Shown here piece by piece: positions 38,401 to 47,827 of a stretch of 64,000 bases of DNA. A program made the position numbers and the translations under genes. Numbering within the stretch: the first letter of the stretch is position 1; each line of letters begins with the position of its first letter. This DNA is from Pratylenchus scribneri (taxonomy: Eukaryota > Nematoda > Chromadorea > Rhabditida > Pratylenchidae), in the NCBI GenBank assembly GCA_030063045.1, contig JAQSEB010000032.1, positions 2,790,001-2,854,000 on the forward strand, read 5' to 3'. The notes below the pieces were generated by a model, which saw nothing but the letters and a program-made list of their open reading frames with translations, had not been told where the DNA came from and did no database searches.

Positions 38401-41268
38401 GGCGGTAAATCCAAATTGCTGTATTCCGTGATTAGGGTACAAATTTGCCGTAAAATTCCCTTTTCCATCATCAGCTTTTTCTCCTCCGGTGTGGCCATTG
38501 CCAACAAATTTACAGCCCTTTGCATCCCGTAATTTTGGCGAACCGGCTTCCTTCTCAACAGCTTCAAAATCAGTTCAATTGTGGCATCCAATGTGGCCGG
38601 TCGACGTTCCGGGGAATGGCATGGGGAGGAATAGGAGGAGGCGGAGGGTGAAGAGGTCGATGAGGATTGGACAGCGCCCATCAATGAATCAAGCAATTGG
38701 CCAACCAAACGACTGATTGACAATGGACAAACTGCAATTTTGTATTAATATTAATTGTTGAACATTTTGTCAATTTAATTGGAAAAGGGCAATTTTCCTG
38801 GTTGGTCCCAAAATTGAATAAATTTTCGCGTCTCAGAAATTTTTAATGAAATTTGCTTTAAGGTAATTTCTAATTTGACAGAAAGCTAAGAAAAGGGTGA
38901 AGTAGAGAGAAAGGGTTGATGACGACTTTAGGGTAAATTAAGGGGGAAGGTGAGAAAGAGTTCATCAGAATCAGAAGCACGTATTTTCGTCATAGTTCAT
39001 CCATATATTCCTTTCACCCGAGGACAGTATAATATTTAAATTGGCAGGTAGGGAAGGCGGCTACAATTTGGATATAAGAAAATGAAGCATATTATAGAAC
39101 TACAGATACAGTGATCCAAAATTGGAATGGGAAAAATTAATGCATTATATTAAATTGGATAGTATAATTGGCAAAAAATAATGGAATGGTGAAAAACTTT
39201 TCGTGTTGAAAAATATATTTTTCGTGGCCATATAACTTGGTACTTGGCTAAAGCAGACTTTTTTAATGATTTCTAACCTATCTAAGCCTAATTAAGCCTA
39301 TACCCCATCCTTGGGATTAATTTAATTCTGAGCTCAAATAAGTAGCTATGGCCAATTTATATTGCCTCAAGGCAAAAAATATTATTTATCGACAAGAAAA
39401 AGTTTTTCACCGTTTCTAATAAATATTTTTTGGTCAAATTTAATATATTTTCCTATTTGGCCACAACTATTGTACAAATAATTCCTTAATGAATGAAGTG
39501 AATAAAAAAAACCGACAGACAATCCAATGAGAGAGGGGAAAAATGAATGAATTAATTTTGGATAGAAATATTGGAATTGGAGGAATTGGATTGATTTTGG
39601 TTTACCTTAAATTATAAAATGGAGTAAAATGGGGCAAAAATGTGAATGAAGTGAGGAATGCCACGGCATACACAAAATGGGTTCAATCTTTTGGGTGGAG
39701 GACCACCGTTTGGCATTGGCATATATTTCGTGCCATTTTCCAATTAATGGAACTACAAAATTGGTGGCTTAGTTGGTACAAAAAATTGATTGGGAAAATA
39801 CAAAATTTTGGTTGGAAAAATGCAAATGAAAAAATATTATAAGAAAATTATTATATAATTTGGAGTATTGTGGGAATTTATTTGGAGGGTGGATTGTACA
39901 GCAAAAATAGAATAAAAATATCCAAAATTGGAATTATTTCGAAAGGTGGATATCTAAAATAAATTCATTTTATTTTAAATATATTTGTGAATTCACAAAA
40001 ATCCGAAAATTTTTGGGCACTTTTCGGCTGCAAATGACAATGACGTGCCATTGCCATGTGCAAATTTACAATTTTCCTGCCCTTTCATTCATCTGGACTT
40101 AATTATCATTTCCCCATATTAGATTGAGTACTTACGTAGATGTCTCCAGATTTGAAAAAATTTTAAGATTCTTATTTTATTATTCATATTTGATAGCATA
40201 AACCGATGAAAAAAACACTATTTTAGGGCTAAATCTTATGACCAATTTTGGGGGTAACATATGGCGATTTTGGGAGTGAAAAATCTGCTGGAAACAGAAA
40301 ATACATGAGTACTCTATGCAATGAGCCTGATTTATGCTATGGGGAGGAAATTTGAAGTGAGATAAAAAACAGGCAGAATTATTGCGGAATTATTCGTAAA
40401 ACAGGCGGAATTATTAAAACTTAGTCAAACAGGCGGAATTATTAAAACTTAGTCAAACAGGCGGAATTATTTAAAACTTAGTCAAACAGGCGGAATTATT
40501 AAAACTTAGTCAACCAGGCGGAATTATTAAAACTTAGTCAACCAGGCGGAATTATTAAAACTTAGTCAACCAGGCGGAATTATTAAAACTTAGTCAACCA
40601 GGCGGAATTATTAAAACTTAGTCAAACAGGCGGAATTATTAAAACTTAGTCAAACAGGCGGAATTATTAAAACTTAGTCAACCAGGCGGAATTATTAAAA
40701 CTTAGTCAACCAGGCGGAATTATTAAAACTTAGTCAAACAGGCGGAATTATTTAAAACTTAGTCAACCAGGCGGAATTATTAAAACTTAGTCAACCAGGC
40801 GGAATTATTAAAACTTAGCCAACCAGGCGGAATTATTAAAACTTAGTCAACCAGGCGGAATTATTAAAACTTAGTCAACCAGGCGGAATTATTAAAACTT
40901 AGTCAAACAGGCGGAATTATTAAAACTTAGTCAAACAGGCGGAATTATTAAAACTTAGTCAACCAGGCGGAATTATTAAAACTTAGTCAAACAGGCGGAA
41001 TTATTAAAACTTAGTCAACCAGGCGGAATTATTAAAACTTTGTCAAACAGACGGAATTAAAACTTAGTGTGCGCATTTTCTACCAAAAATGACGTACCAA
41101 TGCCATTCCCCGATAATTTTTTCTTGCCATTTTTCATCCTTTCAGGCTTATTCATCGTTTCCCCATTAATTTATACTTACAAATTCCACAGCAAAATAAT
41201 TTGGATTTGGATGTTCCTTCGCCGGCATCCGCCGTGTCAAAATGGACTTTGGCCAATTTTGCATCCAT
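32463..41268 (-). CDS. ubc-17: BIRC6/BRUCE C-terminal-type ubiquitin-conjugating enzyme (UBC-17-like)
   Basis: E2 (or E2/E3 hybrid) ubiquitin enzyme related to the C-terminus of BIRC6, which targets apoptotic and autophagy factors in animals. Ten exons: 41268-41181, 38731-38098, 37732-37423, 36481-36269, 36219-35819, 34860-34750, 34688-34598, 34550-34296, 33782-33453, 32615-32463; phases agree, 861 aa. The UBC fold lies at about 560-760. [12 protein letters not shown] and [16 protein letters not shown] contain the catalytic Cys, near residue 672. GRPEEKWNP and [16 protein letters not shown] are typical of BIRC6. No BIR domain is seen, and the 5' exon is short ([11 protein letters not shown]), supported by a strong GTAAGT donor and matching phase. 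The start exon is the least certain part. Introns hold three tandem or foldback repeat classes and a poly-C tract. Confidence 0.9.
32957..33390. mobile_element. Inverted-repeat element family 3, full copy (UBC-17 intron 9)
   Basis: 434 bp with terminal inverted repeats of about 25 bp and one mismatch: left CTACATTCATACAAATGGAT, right complement ATCCATTTGTGTGAATGTAG. It is flanked by TTAAAG (32951-32956) and ATTAAAG (33391-33397), a possible target duplication. No open frame, so it is a non-autonomous MITE. A truncated relative lies at 13285-13520. Confidence 0.85.
34107..34132. repeat. Poly-C tract (26 C) in UBC-17 intron 8
   Basis: Uninterrupted C run, one of five long C/G homopolymers in an AT-rich window. 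Confidence 0.95.
34925..35255. repeat. Foldback element family 1, copy f (UBC-17 intron 5)
   Basis: Left arm CTTGGACCATTCTTTTGCCC and TTTTGGAAGGCTATATGACA; right arm TTAGCTTTCGATTGGTATAT and CTTGCTGAGATATGTGCC. Confidence 0.75.
35450..35785. repeat. Foldback element family 1, copy g (UBC-17 intron 5)
   Basis: Left arm TTTTTGGCCCATATCTCTAC and GAAAGCCCTAAGTGTCCTC; right arm AGCCACTTTTTAGAGGATAA, GCCTCGTCGAGTTATGG and AATAATGGCCTAGGTAATG. With copy f and the segment between them it forms a composite like 24790-25705. Confidence 0.75.
36500..37388. repeat. Minisatellite array, type C, in UBC-17 intron 3
   Basis: Alternating 27- and 33-bp units built from ACAATTACAATCC, TTTGTAAAACATTT. The unit lengths are multiples of three, so one minus frame stays open as a Cys/Asn/Lys-rich repeat, but the array lies between exons 37732-37423 and 36481-36269, which join in phase without it. 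A single degenerate unit (TTACAATTCTTTGTAAAAA) sits at 44155 in the HIRA gene. Confidence 0.95.
37765..38045. repeat. Foldback element family 1, copy h (UBC-17 intron 2)
   Basis: Left arm ATTATGGAAGGCGATATACC and GAGTCCTCTACAAAGTGGCC; right arm TTTCTTAGAGGATATTTAGG, TATATTGCCTTCGTGAATTAG and CTCGTTGAGATAAAGGC. Confidence 0.8.
39188..39415. repeat. Family 2 inverted-repeat element (UBC-17 intron 1)
   Basis: Ends GGTGAAAAACTTTTCG and AAAAAGTTTTTCACCG are inverted copies. The internal arms GTGGCCATATAACTTGG and TATGGCCAATTTATATTGCC match the copies near 20.7 and 23.6 kb. Confidence 0.7.
40375..41065. repeat. Minisatellite array, type B (about 25 units), in UBC-17 intron 1
   Basis: Units of 27-28 bp: CAGGCGGAATTATTAAAACT, then TAGTCAA(A/C). 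Shares the CAGGCGGAATTA core with type A. On the host strand it reads AATTCCGCCTG, as in the 59-61 kb array. The left flank (40314-40372) is a near-copy of the cyclase exon 16/intron 15 junction. Confidence 0.97.
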
Positions 41269-43378
41269 TTGGGCAAAGCGACAAAATCCGATGGATGGAA
41301 ATGGCCTTTTATGGATGGTTAATTTTGGTGGGGAAGGTGGCCAAAATGAATGAATTGGACTGAAAATTGAAAAAGAAATTTTTAATAAATTATGGATTAA
41401 TAGAAAGAGGGAGGGGGGTTAGCGGAAATGAAGCAAATGATGAGGCCAAGGAATTTTTTGGAAGGAAGAAATGAATGAAAAATTGAGTATGATTGGAGGA
41501 GATTGAATGAATGGCCACAAATTGAGCGGAATTTGGCCGAATGAATTAAATGGCCATTTAATTACATGTTCAAAAAACATCAAGTACTTCTCCTCAAATA
41601 TTCAATAAATTTCCTCCAACCTTTTTATTACCATTTTTATTTCAAATTGAATTATTGGGGAAAAATGGAGTGGATTTCTGTGAAATTAAATAAATTTGGA
41701 GTAGTCTGGCTGCGAAAACGGTAGGTAAAATGGAAAAGGGCACACATTGATTCATCAACGGGTGGACGGGGAATACAAAAATGCTCGGCAATTGAGGCAC
41801 ATTTATTTGTTTAACTTTTGGGCCTAATAGTCATAAACAAAACAATCCGTCCAACGGATGGCATTGACACTAAAAAATCCATGAAAATTGTACATTTTGG
41901 GATGGCACAAAACGTAAATAAATTGACTTTGGCCAATCTTTGTTGCGCAAATTTTGGATGAAAATAAAAACAAATGGAAATGGATGAATGGCATTTTGGC
42001 TTTGGGTGAAAGGGAGTGGATTTGTCATTCATCATTGGACATCATTGATGAAAGGTAAAAATGAATGTGAATGAATGAAATTGTTGGGTATGGAAAAGTG
42101 AAAATTAATTTAAATTATACCCTCTTTTCCATCAAATTTACGGTTGCCATCGCCAAAATTCATAATCAAATTTGTGTAATTGGAATCGAAAGAAGGCGCC
42201 AATGTGAATGTTTGTGCTTTCGGCAAATTTGGCCACCGAAAATGGATTGGAAAATTGAAGTGGGAGGGGACGGAAGGACACCAATGCCCTCTGTGTGGGT
42301 AATTATATCAAATGCCTTCGAGGGCCAACCCAATAATTCACTTTTCCATCAACCCATCAAAAACACATGTTTGCCCTCCCATTAGAGTTCCTTCGAATTC
42401 GACAAATCGTGGTGTCCTTCACAGCACCCGACCATTTTGCCGGCTATTGCGCAAAATGATGGTCGGGTCATCGGTAGAAGCAGGTGGAAATTTTTAAAGT
42501 GTGTGGAAAAGGGCAAAAAGTGGGGGAGGAGGATGTTTTTTACTTGGAAATTAATGGGAATAAATGTCTGATGGAAATGTGGAAATTGGAATTGAATAAA
42601 AGTTTATTGAGGGCTTGGAAAAAAAGTGGCTGACTCAATTTTAATAAATTGGAATGTTTTTGCATTTATTTATTTAAAATTAATTGGCTCTTTTCTAAAA
42701 ATGTTTGCAATATTTTGAACATTTTTTGTAGGCTAAATTCAAAACAAATTGCCGGTTAAATTGTGCCGTTTTGTCTACTAAATGTTATCAAATATTTTTG
42801 TCAGGAAATAATAATTTGAAGTGAGAAAATCAAAATATGTAAATATTTCCTGAGCGAATATCATATATAATAAAAAGGGAGAGAATGAGTTTTTATTGAA
42901 GGCTCGGAAAAGTTGCTAACAAATTGGAATGTTTTTGTATTAAATTAACCACTTATTAATTGGCCCTTTCGTGGTGCTACATTTTGGACATTTTTTTGTA
43001 GAGACCAATACACAAAATGACGATGAAATTGGTTGTTTTTATTTTTTTATTAATTTAATCTAAATCAATGTTTTTTTGCCAGAAAATAATAATTCCAAAC
43101 AATTTCCAAGAGACGATAATTTGTATTATTTGATAATGCCCTCAGGGAATATTATATAAAAAGGGAGAAGAGGATCATTTTGACTAAAATTGGTCGTTAA
43201 AAATATTCATTAAAGACCAACTATTGTATTTATTATTTATTTTCATTTCCTCAATCTCTTATTGTTGAATGAAATAAATAGAATAAGTATTGTGGCTGCC
43301 TTTGATGAGGAAATTAATTTTATTCTGGGTTTTATTAATAAATATTTTGTCAATAAAAAATGTCTGATTTCAATTCAT
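41269..43378. other. Region between the UBC-17-like gene and HIRA
   Basis: Apart from the coding-like stretch described at 41822-42490, this is AT-rich DNA. From 42520 to 43378 I see only AT-rich sequence with two similar blocks (42600-42860 and 42890-43150, each with GAAAAGTTGC or similar, then TTGTAG), perhaps an old duplication. Confidence 0.4.
41822..42490 (-). other. Coding-like stretch on the minus strand, product unresolved
   Basis: Several short frames look protein-like. One contains VAKFAESTNIHIG and FRFQLHKFDYEFWRW (42250-42150), ending at a fair donor. One near 41960-41825 contains KIGQSQFIYVLCHPKMYNF and ends IRWTDCFVYDY with a stop. One upstream contains DDPTIILRNSRQNGRVL, interrupted by TGA. 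I could not join them into one model with consistent phases and do not recognise a family. It may be a fast-evolving gene, a decayed gene or chance. Confidence 0.25.
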
Positions 43379-45885
43379 TTAATTTAATTCCAACAAAGAA
43401 AGAGTGGATTCAAATTCCCCAATTCTTCCCCTTTTCTTCATTATTTCATCCAATTTGAGTTCATTTTGCTTCAAAATTGGTTTCACATCAGCCAAAATTA
43501 TTTCCGGATTAATTGGAATATTTGGGCATTGTTTCATTTCATCAATAAATTCGCGCATTTTTTCAAATTTGCCTAATAAAAAAAAACAATTAAAAATGAA
43601 TGAATTTGGAATATTTTTTTTACCATTTTTAATCAATTTCTGAAGATAAATTGCAGCCAATAGTCGAAATTCCTCTGGGGCTTCCAATTCGGTTGCCTAT
43701 GGAAAATTGAATCCAATTTTTTTAGGATAAAAATAGAATAAATGAACTTACGGCACGAAGCAACATTTCCATTTGGGCATCACTGTTGGCCAATTCCATT
43801 TGTTGGTCATCAATTTGCGGCGTTGAGGTCGAAGGGGCCAATTTGCCACAATTCAACAGTTCAATGAACATTGAAATCAATCCATTCGGCAATGAATGGG
43901 AAATTAATTGGAATGAGGCCATGTGGGAGAGAAGAAAATCCCCGCTCAAATTCAAAGAAAGCCAAGAATGGAGGGAACGTGAAAAGAGGAAGGCATCACC
44001 GTTGTTGAGCACCAAAATGGGAACACCATTCGTGGAAATTGTTGCATGGATGATTTGAAGAGTGCCTGAAGGGATATTTGAAATGAATTGATGAGGGAAA
44101 GGGAATTAAAATTTTATGGAAAATTAGTCTTTAACTAAAATACCGGAAAACTTAATTACAATTCTTTGTAAAAATATTTAATTAGAATTACTCTCACTGT
44201 TTGGCGGGGACCCTTACATTAGTTGAGGTTTATAAAGAAGATTTAACCAATAAACTAAAAACGACGATTTTAGCTTAGTGGTTTGATGCTTTTTTTGTAA
44301 AATTGAAGTCACAGGTTCGAACCCGCTCACAGTCCGGTAATTTTTTCGGACTTGTTTGCCACTTTTATCGACTTTTATTTATTTTACTATGAAAATCTAG
44401 GCCAAAAATAATATTTAGACCAAAAAACATGGCATTAAAAGCGCTAGATAAATTAAAATAAAAGCTCATAAAAATTTAAATCATTTCCCCTTTATTAACA
44501 ATTTAGGAAACGCAATATTTTCGATATTTTTAGGTAATTGGACGGAACCAAAATTACCTGAAGTGCAGCCAAGAAGCAAAGTTTTGATGGAAGTTTGCAA
44601 TAGACGAATTGATTTCCGCAAATCCCTTTAAATATTAGTTTAATTATTAATAATTAATTAATTAATGCCAAACCAAATTGTCAATTCCCCTTCAATGCCC
44701 ACTGCCAAACACAAATCATTTCGAATTTCCAAAATGGCAATTGTGGAATTTGTGTGAACTGAAAATGAAATTTTGCCGTTTGGAGTGGAATAAACGATCA
44801 AATTTCTGTCCTCATGTGTGCAACAAGTCCAATCACTAAATAAAATTTAAAATTGAGGAATATTTAAAATTAAATTTAATCAACCCATTTGCTTGCATCA
44901 AAATTAATGGACTTCCAATTGTTCGTTCCCATTTCAATTCTCTGCCAAATTTTGCCTGCATTTTTGAATATTTTATTCCTCTTTTCAGCGCATTTTTTGC
45001 TAAAATTTGATCAACACCACATTTTGGACCCTATTAAAAATTAATTTAATAAAATAATTTAAAAAATTAATACCATTGGAATTTGAATGGAAACATTTCG
45101 GCGAATTTGAGGGGTCGGCAACCGAACATTTGCAATATTTTGTAAATTAATTGCCTGAGGGAATGGCTTCAATTCGCAACCAATTTCGGGAATAATTTCA
45201 GGCAATTGGCGTAATTTATCATCCTTTTTTATTAAATAAATTATAATAAAAATTAAGCCTAAAATTCACCTGATTTTTGTCATTATTGTCGACGGATGCA
45301 TTCAAAAATGATGTGGAATAATTCATTGAATCCTCATTCATGTCCAATATTTCCTTATTATTTGTTCCGGCCTCCTCCTCATTGCCTACTCGATCTATTA
45401 ATGATGGATTGGCTCGCAACGCTGTTTCCGATTGTTTTGGTTCTTTTGTTGTTGAAGTTAAAACATTTGATGTTGTAAATGATGGTCTAAAATATTAAAT
45501 AAAAAGAATACAATTAAAAGTCGTCGGCGGATTTTTAAGGTTTGATCTATTTTTTGCATCGGATTTGATGAGAAGAGTACAAAAATGACTTTTTTGACAT
45601 TTAATTTTTATTTTTTTTGTGAAAAAATTTCGTATTTTTGGATTTTTCGGGGAAATTTTGTTAGAAAAATGCAATTAAAAAACCCCAAATAGACACCTAT
45701 TTTGTGATTTTTTTTATCTAAAACCCGCCCTTAATAGTTTATAATTAATTAATTAATAACCCCGGTGGTTGTGACTGTTCCAATCCGCTGCCAATGCATC
45801 CCAGAAAAACTGGCTGAATTTTTCGTTTCTTCGGCACTTCTTTTTGCATATCACCGGTCAAATGCCGAACAGTTGGCCTTTTCAT
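43379..45885 (-). CDS. HIRA C-terminal half (histone H3.3 chaperone subunit) as a separate gene
   Basis: HIRA deposits histone H3.3 independently of replication in the nucleus. Nine exons: 45885-45761, 45486-45270, 45223-45074, 45030-44885, 44835-44674, 44625-44558, 44065-43752, 43696-43624, 43572-43379; phases agree, 482 aa, about half of animal HIRA. The N-terminus resembles the HIRA B-domain (KKRKIQPVFLG), which binds ASF1. LPTPQIRRNVSIQIP, GRELKWERTIGSPLILM and IWDLRKSIRLL, then ISTNGVPILVLNNGDAFLF, match the conserved C-terminal HIRA domain. The seven WD40 repeats expected at the N-terminus are absent: the frame is closed upstream of the start, an AAATTAG acceptor lies just before it, and another gene ends 132 bp further up. 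A SINE-like copy is in intron 6. Confidence 0.85.
44262..44450 (+). repeat. tRNA-derived SINE-like copy 5 (HIRA intron 6)
   Basis: Best-preserved tRNA-like head: A-box-like TTAGCTTAGTGGTTTGATGC, then AGTCACAGGTTCGAACCCGC (B box) about 30 bp on, then TCCGGTAATTTTTTCGGACT and CACTTTTATCG. Confidence 0.75.
45528..45738. repeat. Possible family 4 inverted-repeat element (HIRA intron 1)
   Basis: Left GGCGGATTTTTAAGGTTTG, right TATCTAAAACCCGCCC. Resembles 3405-3650. Interior is T/A-rich without a frame. Confidence 0.4.
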
Positions 45886-46017
45886 TTACTGCTAATTTAA
45901 TTAATATAATTAATTATGTTTTTAATAGAAATAAAATGGATGAAATCCATTAAACAAAAAAATCATCATTTAAATAAAAAATAAATTTATAACATTAAAA
46001 AAACAAAAATAAATTAT
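45886..46017 (-). promoter_or_regulatory. Short intercistronic spacer with probable trans-splice acceptor
   Basis: Only 132 bp separate the transporter stop from the HIRA start on the same strand. On the minus strand AAATTAG ends six bases before the HIRA ATG. This spacing and acceptor are typical of nematode operons, in which the downstream mRNA receives a spliced leader. Confidence 0.6.
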
Positions 46018-47221
46018 TTATAATTTCTTTTCTTTGTCCGCATTTTTCGATTCTTTAAACCAATTCCACAATTTATTATGTCCATCATAGAATGTAAAAG
46101 TGCCAATTAAAACCAACAATGTTGGGAATAGATGTTGAAGGCCAAAATCATTTTTAAAAATTATTACAGAGAAAAAAATGTTCAAAAATTTGCGCAGGGA
46201 TAAAATCAAATTGACTTGAAGGGAATTCAGCTCAGCGGCCAATTCATAAACACTTCTAATACAAAAATATTGAAAAAGAATTGAAGAAAATAGGAATAGC
46301 ATTGAAATTTGAGCATTTCTTTGGCCAATAAATAATTCAGTAAAATCATTTGTAATTTCATTGTGCACAAAAATGAACAAAGGCAATGAGAAAAGATGCT
46401 AAATTAATTAATTTATTAAATTAAAATTAAATTAAATAAAAAAGCGAACCACATAAAACATCATTTCTTCGGGGTGTTTCCCATAAAGCATAAATATTTT
46501 CTCTTGTAAAATTCCCAAATAGGCAGAAGCAAAAGTTGTCAAAAACATTATAAATATTCCTTATAATAATAATAAATTAAATAATTGAATTAATTAAAAC
46601 CTATAAAAAATAAAGAAGTCCTTTCGGAGGCAAATGATGTTGAATTATTGCTGATTTTTTGTTCATTTGCGGCCAATGTAAATAAAATAATGCCAAAAGT
46701 TACAGCCAAAACGGAACAAATCCTTCCAAAAGAGAATTGTCTATTTTGGAGAAGCCAAGTCAAAATCACATTTGCTGTCAATGTACCCTTAAATAATAAA
46801 ATTATTTGGTCAAATTTTAAATTATAAAATGAACCGACCGATCGAAAAATAATAATTAATGGGAATGGAATGGACTCAAAAGTGAACACCCGATTATTGG
46901 CCACATTGGTGATGAAGAAAATTAAAATTATTGGGAGATATGTTCTGAATAAAATTAAAATTAATTTAATTAAAAATAGTAATAAAACCTCAATGGAATT
47001 CGTCTGTTCCAAATAAATTCCGGATGCCGAATAAACCCTTCAACGGTCATAAAAATGAATATTGCAAATGTGAGTAGGCTAAATGATGAATTTCCTGAAT
47101 TCCTTTAAATTCATTTTTAAATTAAATTTTAATAAATTAAAAATATTAACCGGCTAATCATTTCCATTGTAATTGTATTGCATGTACAACTGGTCAATGC
47201 CCAAATGGTTGTTGTGGCCAT
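46018..47221 (-). CDS. Nucleotide-sugar transporter, SLC35B4-like
   Basis: Multi-pass Golgi/ER antiporter for UDP-sugars (UDP-xylose and UDP-GlcNAc in mammalian SLC35B4). Six exons: 47221-47151, 47102-46989, 46944-46839, 46787-46601, 46559-46453, 46398-46018; phases agree, 321 aa against about 331. Many hydrophobic helices. Family features seen: TCNTITMEMI in helix 1, TFAIFIFMTVEGF, NVANNRVFTF, IFRSGTLTANVIL, AYLGILQEKIFMLYGKHPEE and LSLRKFLNIFFSVIIFKN near the C-terminus; a Lys-rich tail ends KEKKL. It sits 606 bp downstream of FNIP and directly upstream of HIRA, probably co-transcribed with the latter. The substrate is inferred from family only. Confidence 0.92.
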
Positions 47222-47827
47222 TTTTAATATAATTTTTGAACAAAATTTGCATAAATAAATTGATTACATCTCTTTTAATAAAAAAAAATTAATTTAAATA
47301 CTTCTCCAATTAAGTAATCATTTTTTTTATTTCATTGATAAATTAAAATATTTAATAGTTTAAAATATACTCAAAATCAATCAAAAATGGTCAAATCTTT
47401 ATTCTTTATTATAGGTAGCTCTTTCATTTTTATATATAATATATATTCAAATATATTCAAAATAATTTGTTTAATTTAAATAAACAGAAAAGAATCTCTG
47501 TGCAATTTTGAGCAAAAATATACATTTTTTTCATTCAAAATAACAAAACAATTCATTTATATATAAAAAGAAGGTCGAACTAGTTGGTGGATGAGCAAAG
47601 GATGGAATGAGAAATATAGATACATTCATTTTTACATTTACATTATGTACACAGAGGGAAGCAGAATAATTGAGGATAAATGTCAAATTAAAGTTGACTG
47701 TTTCAGAAGAGGTTTTCATTTCAAATTGCAAAATTAAAGAAAAGAAAAAAGTCATAAAATTGAGGAAAGATTGGAAGTAAGCCAAAGAAAATTTGAGGCA
47801 AATTAATTAAAATTAATTTTGTGAAAG

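Noticed and set aside
41067..41363. 98-codon plus-strand frame next to the type B array
   Set aside because: The opposite strand carries the first UBC-17 exon with a strong GTAAGT donor and matching phase.
44262..44360. Functional tRNA gene
   Set aside because: A- and B-box-like motifs are present, but acceptor and anticodon stems do not pair and related copies share a non-tRNA tail. A tRNA-derived SINE fits better.
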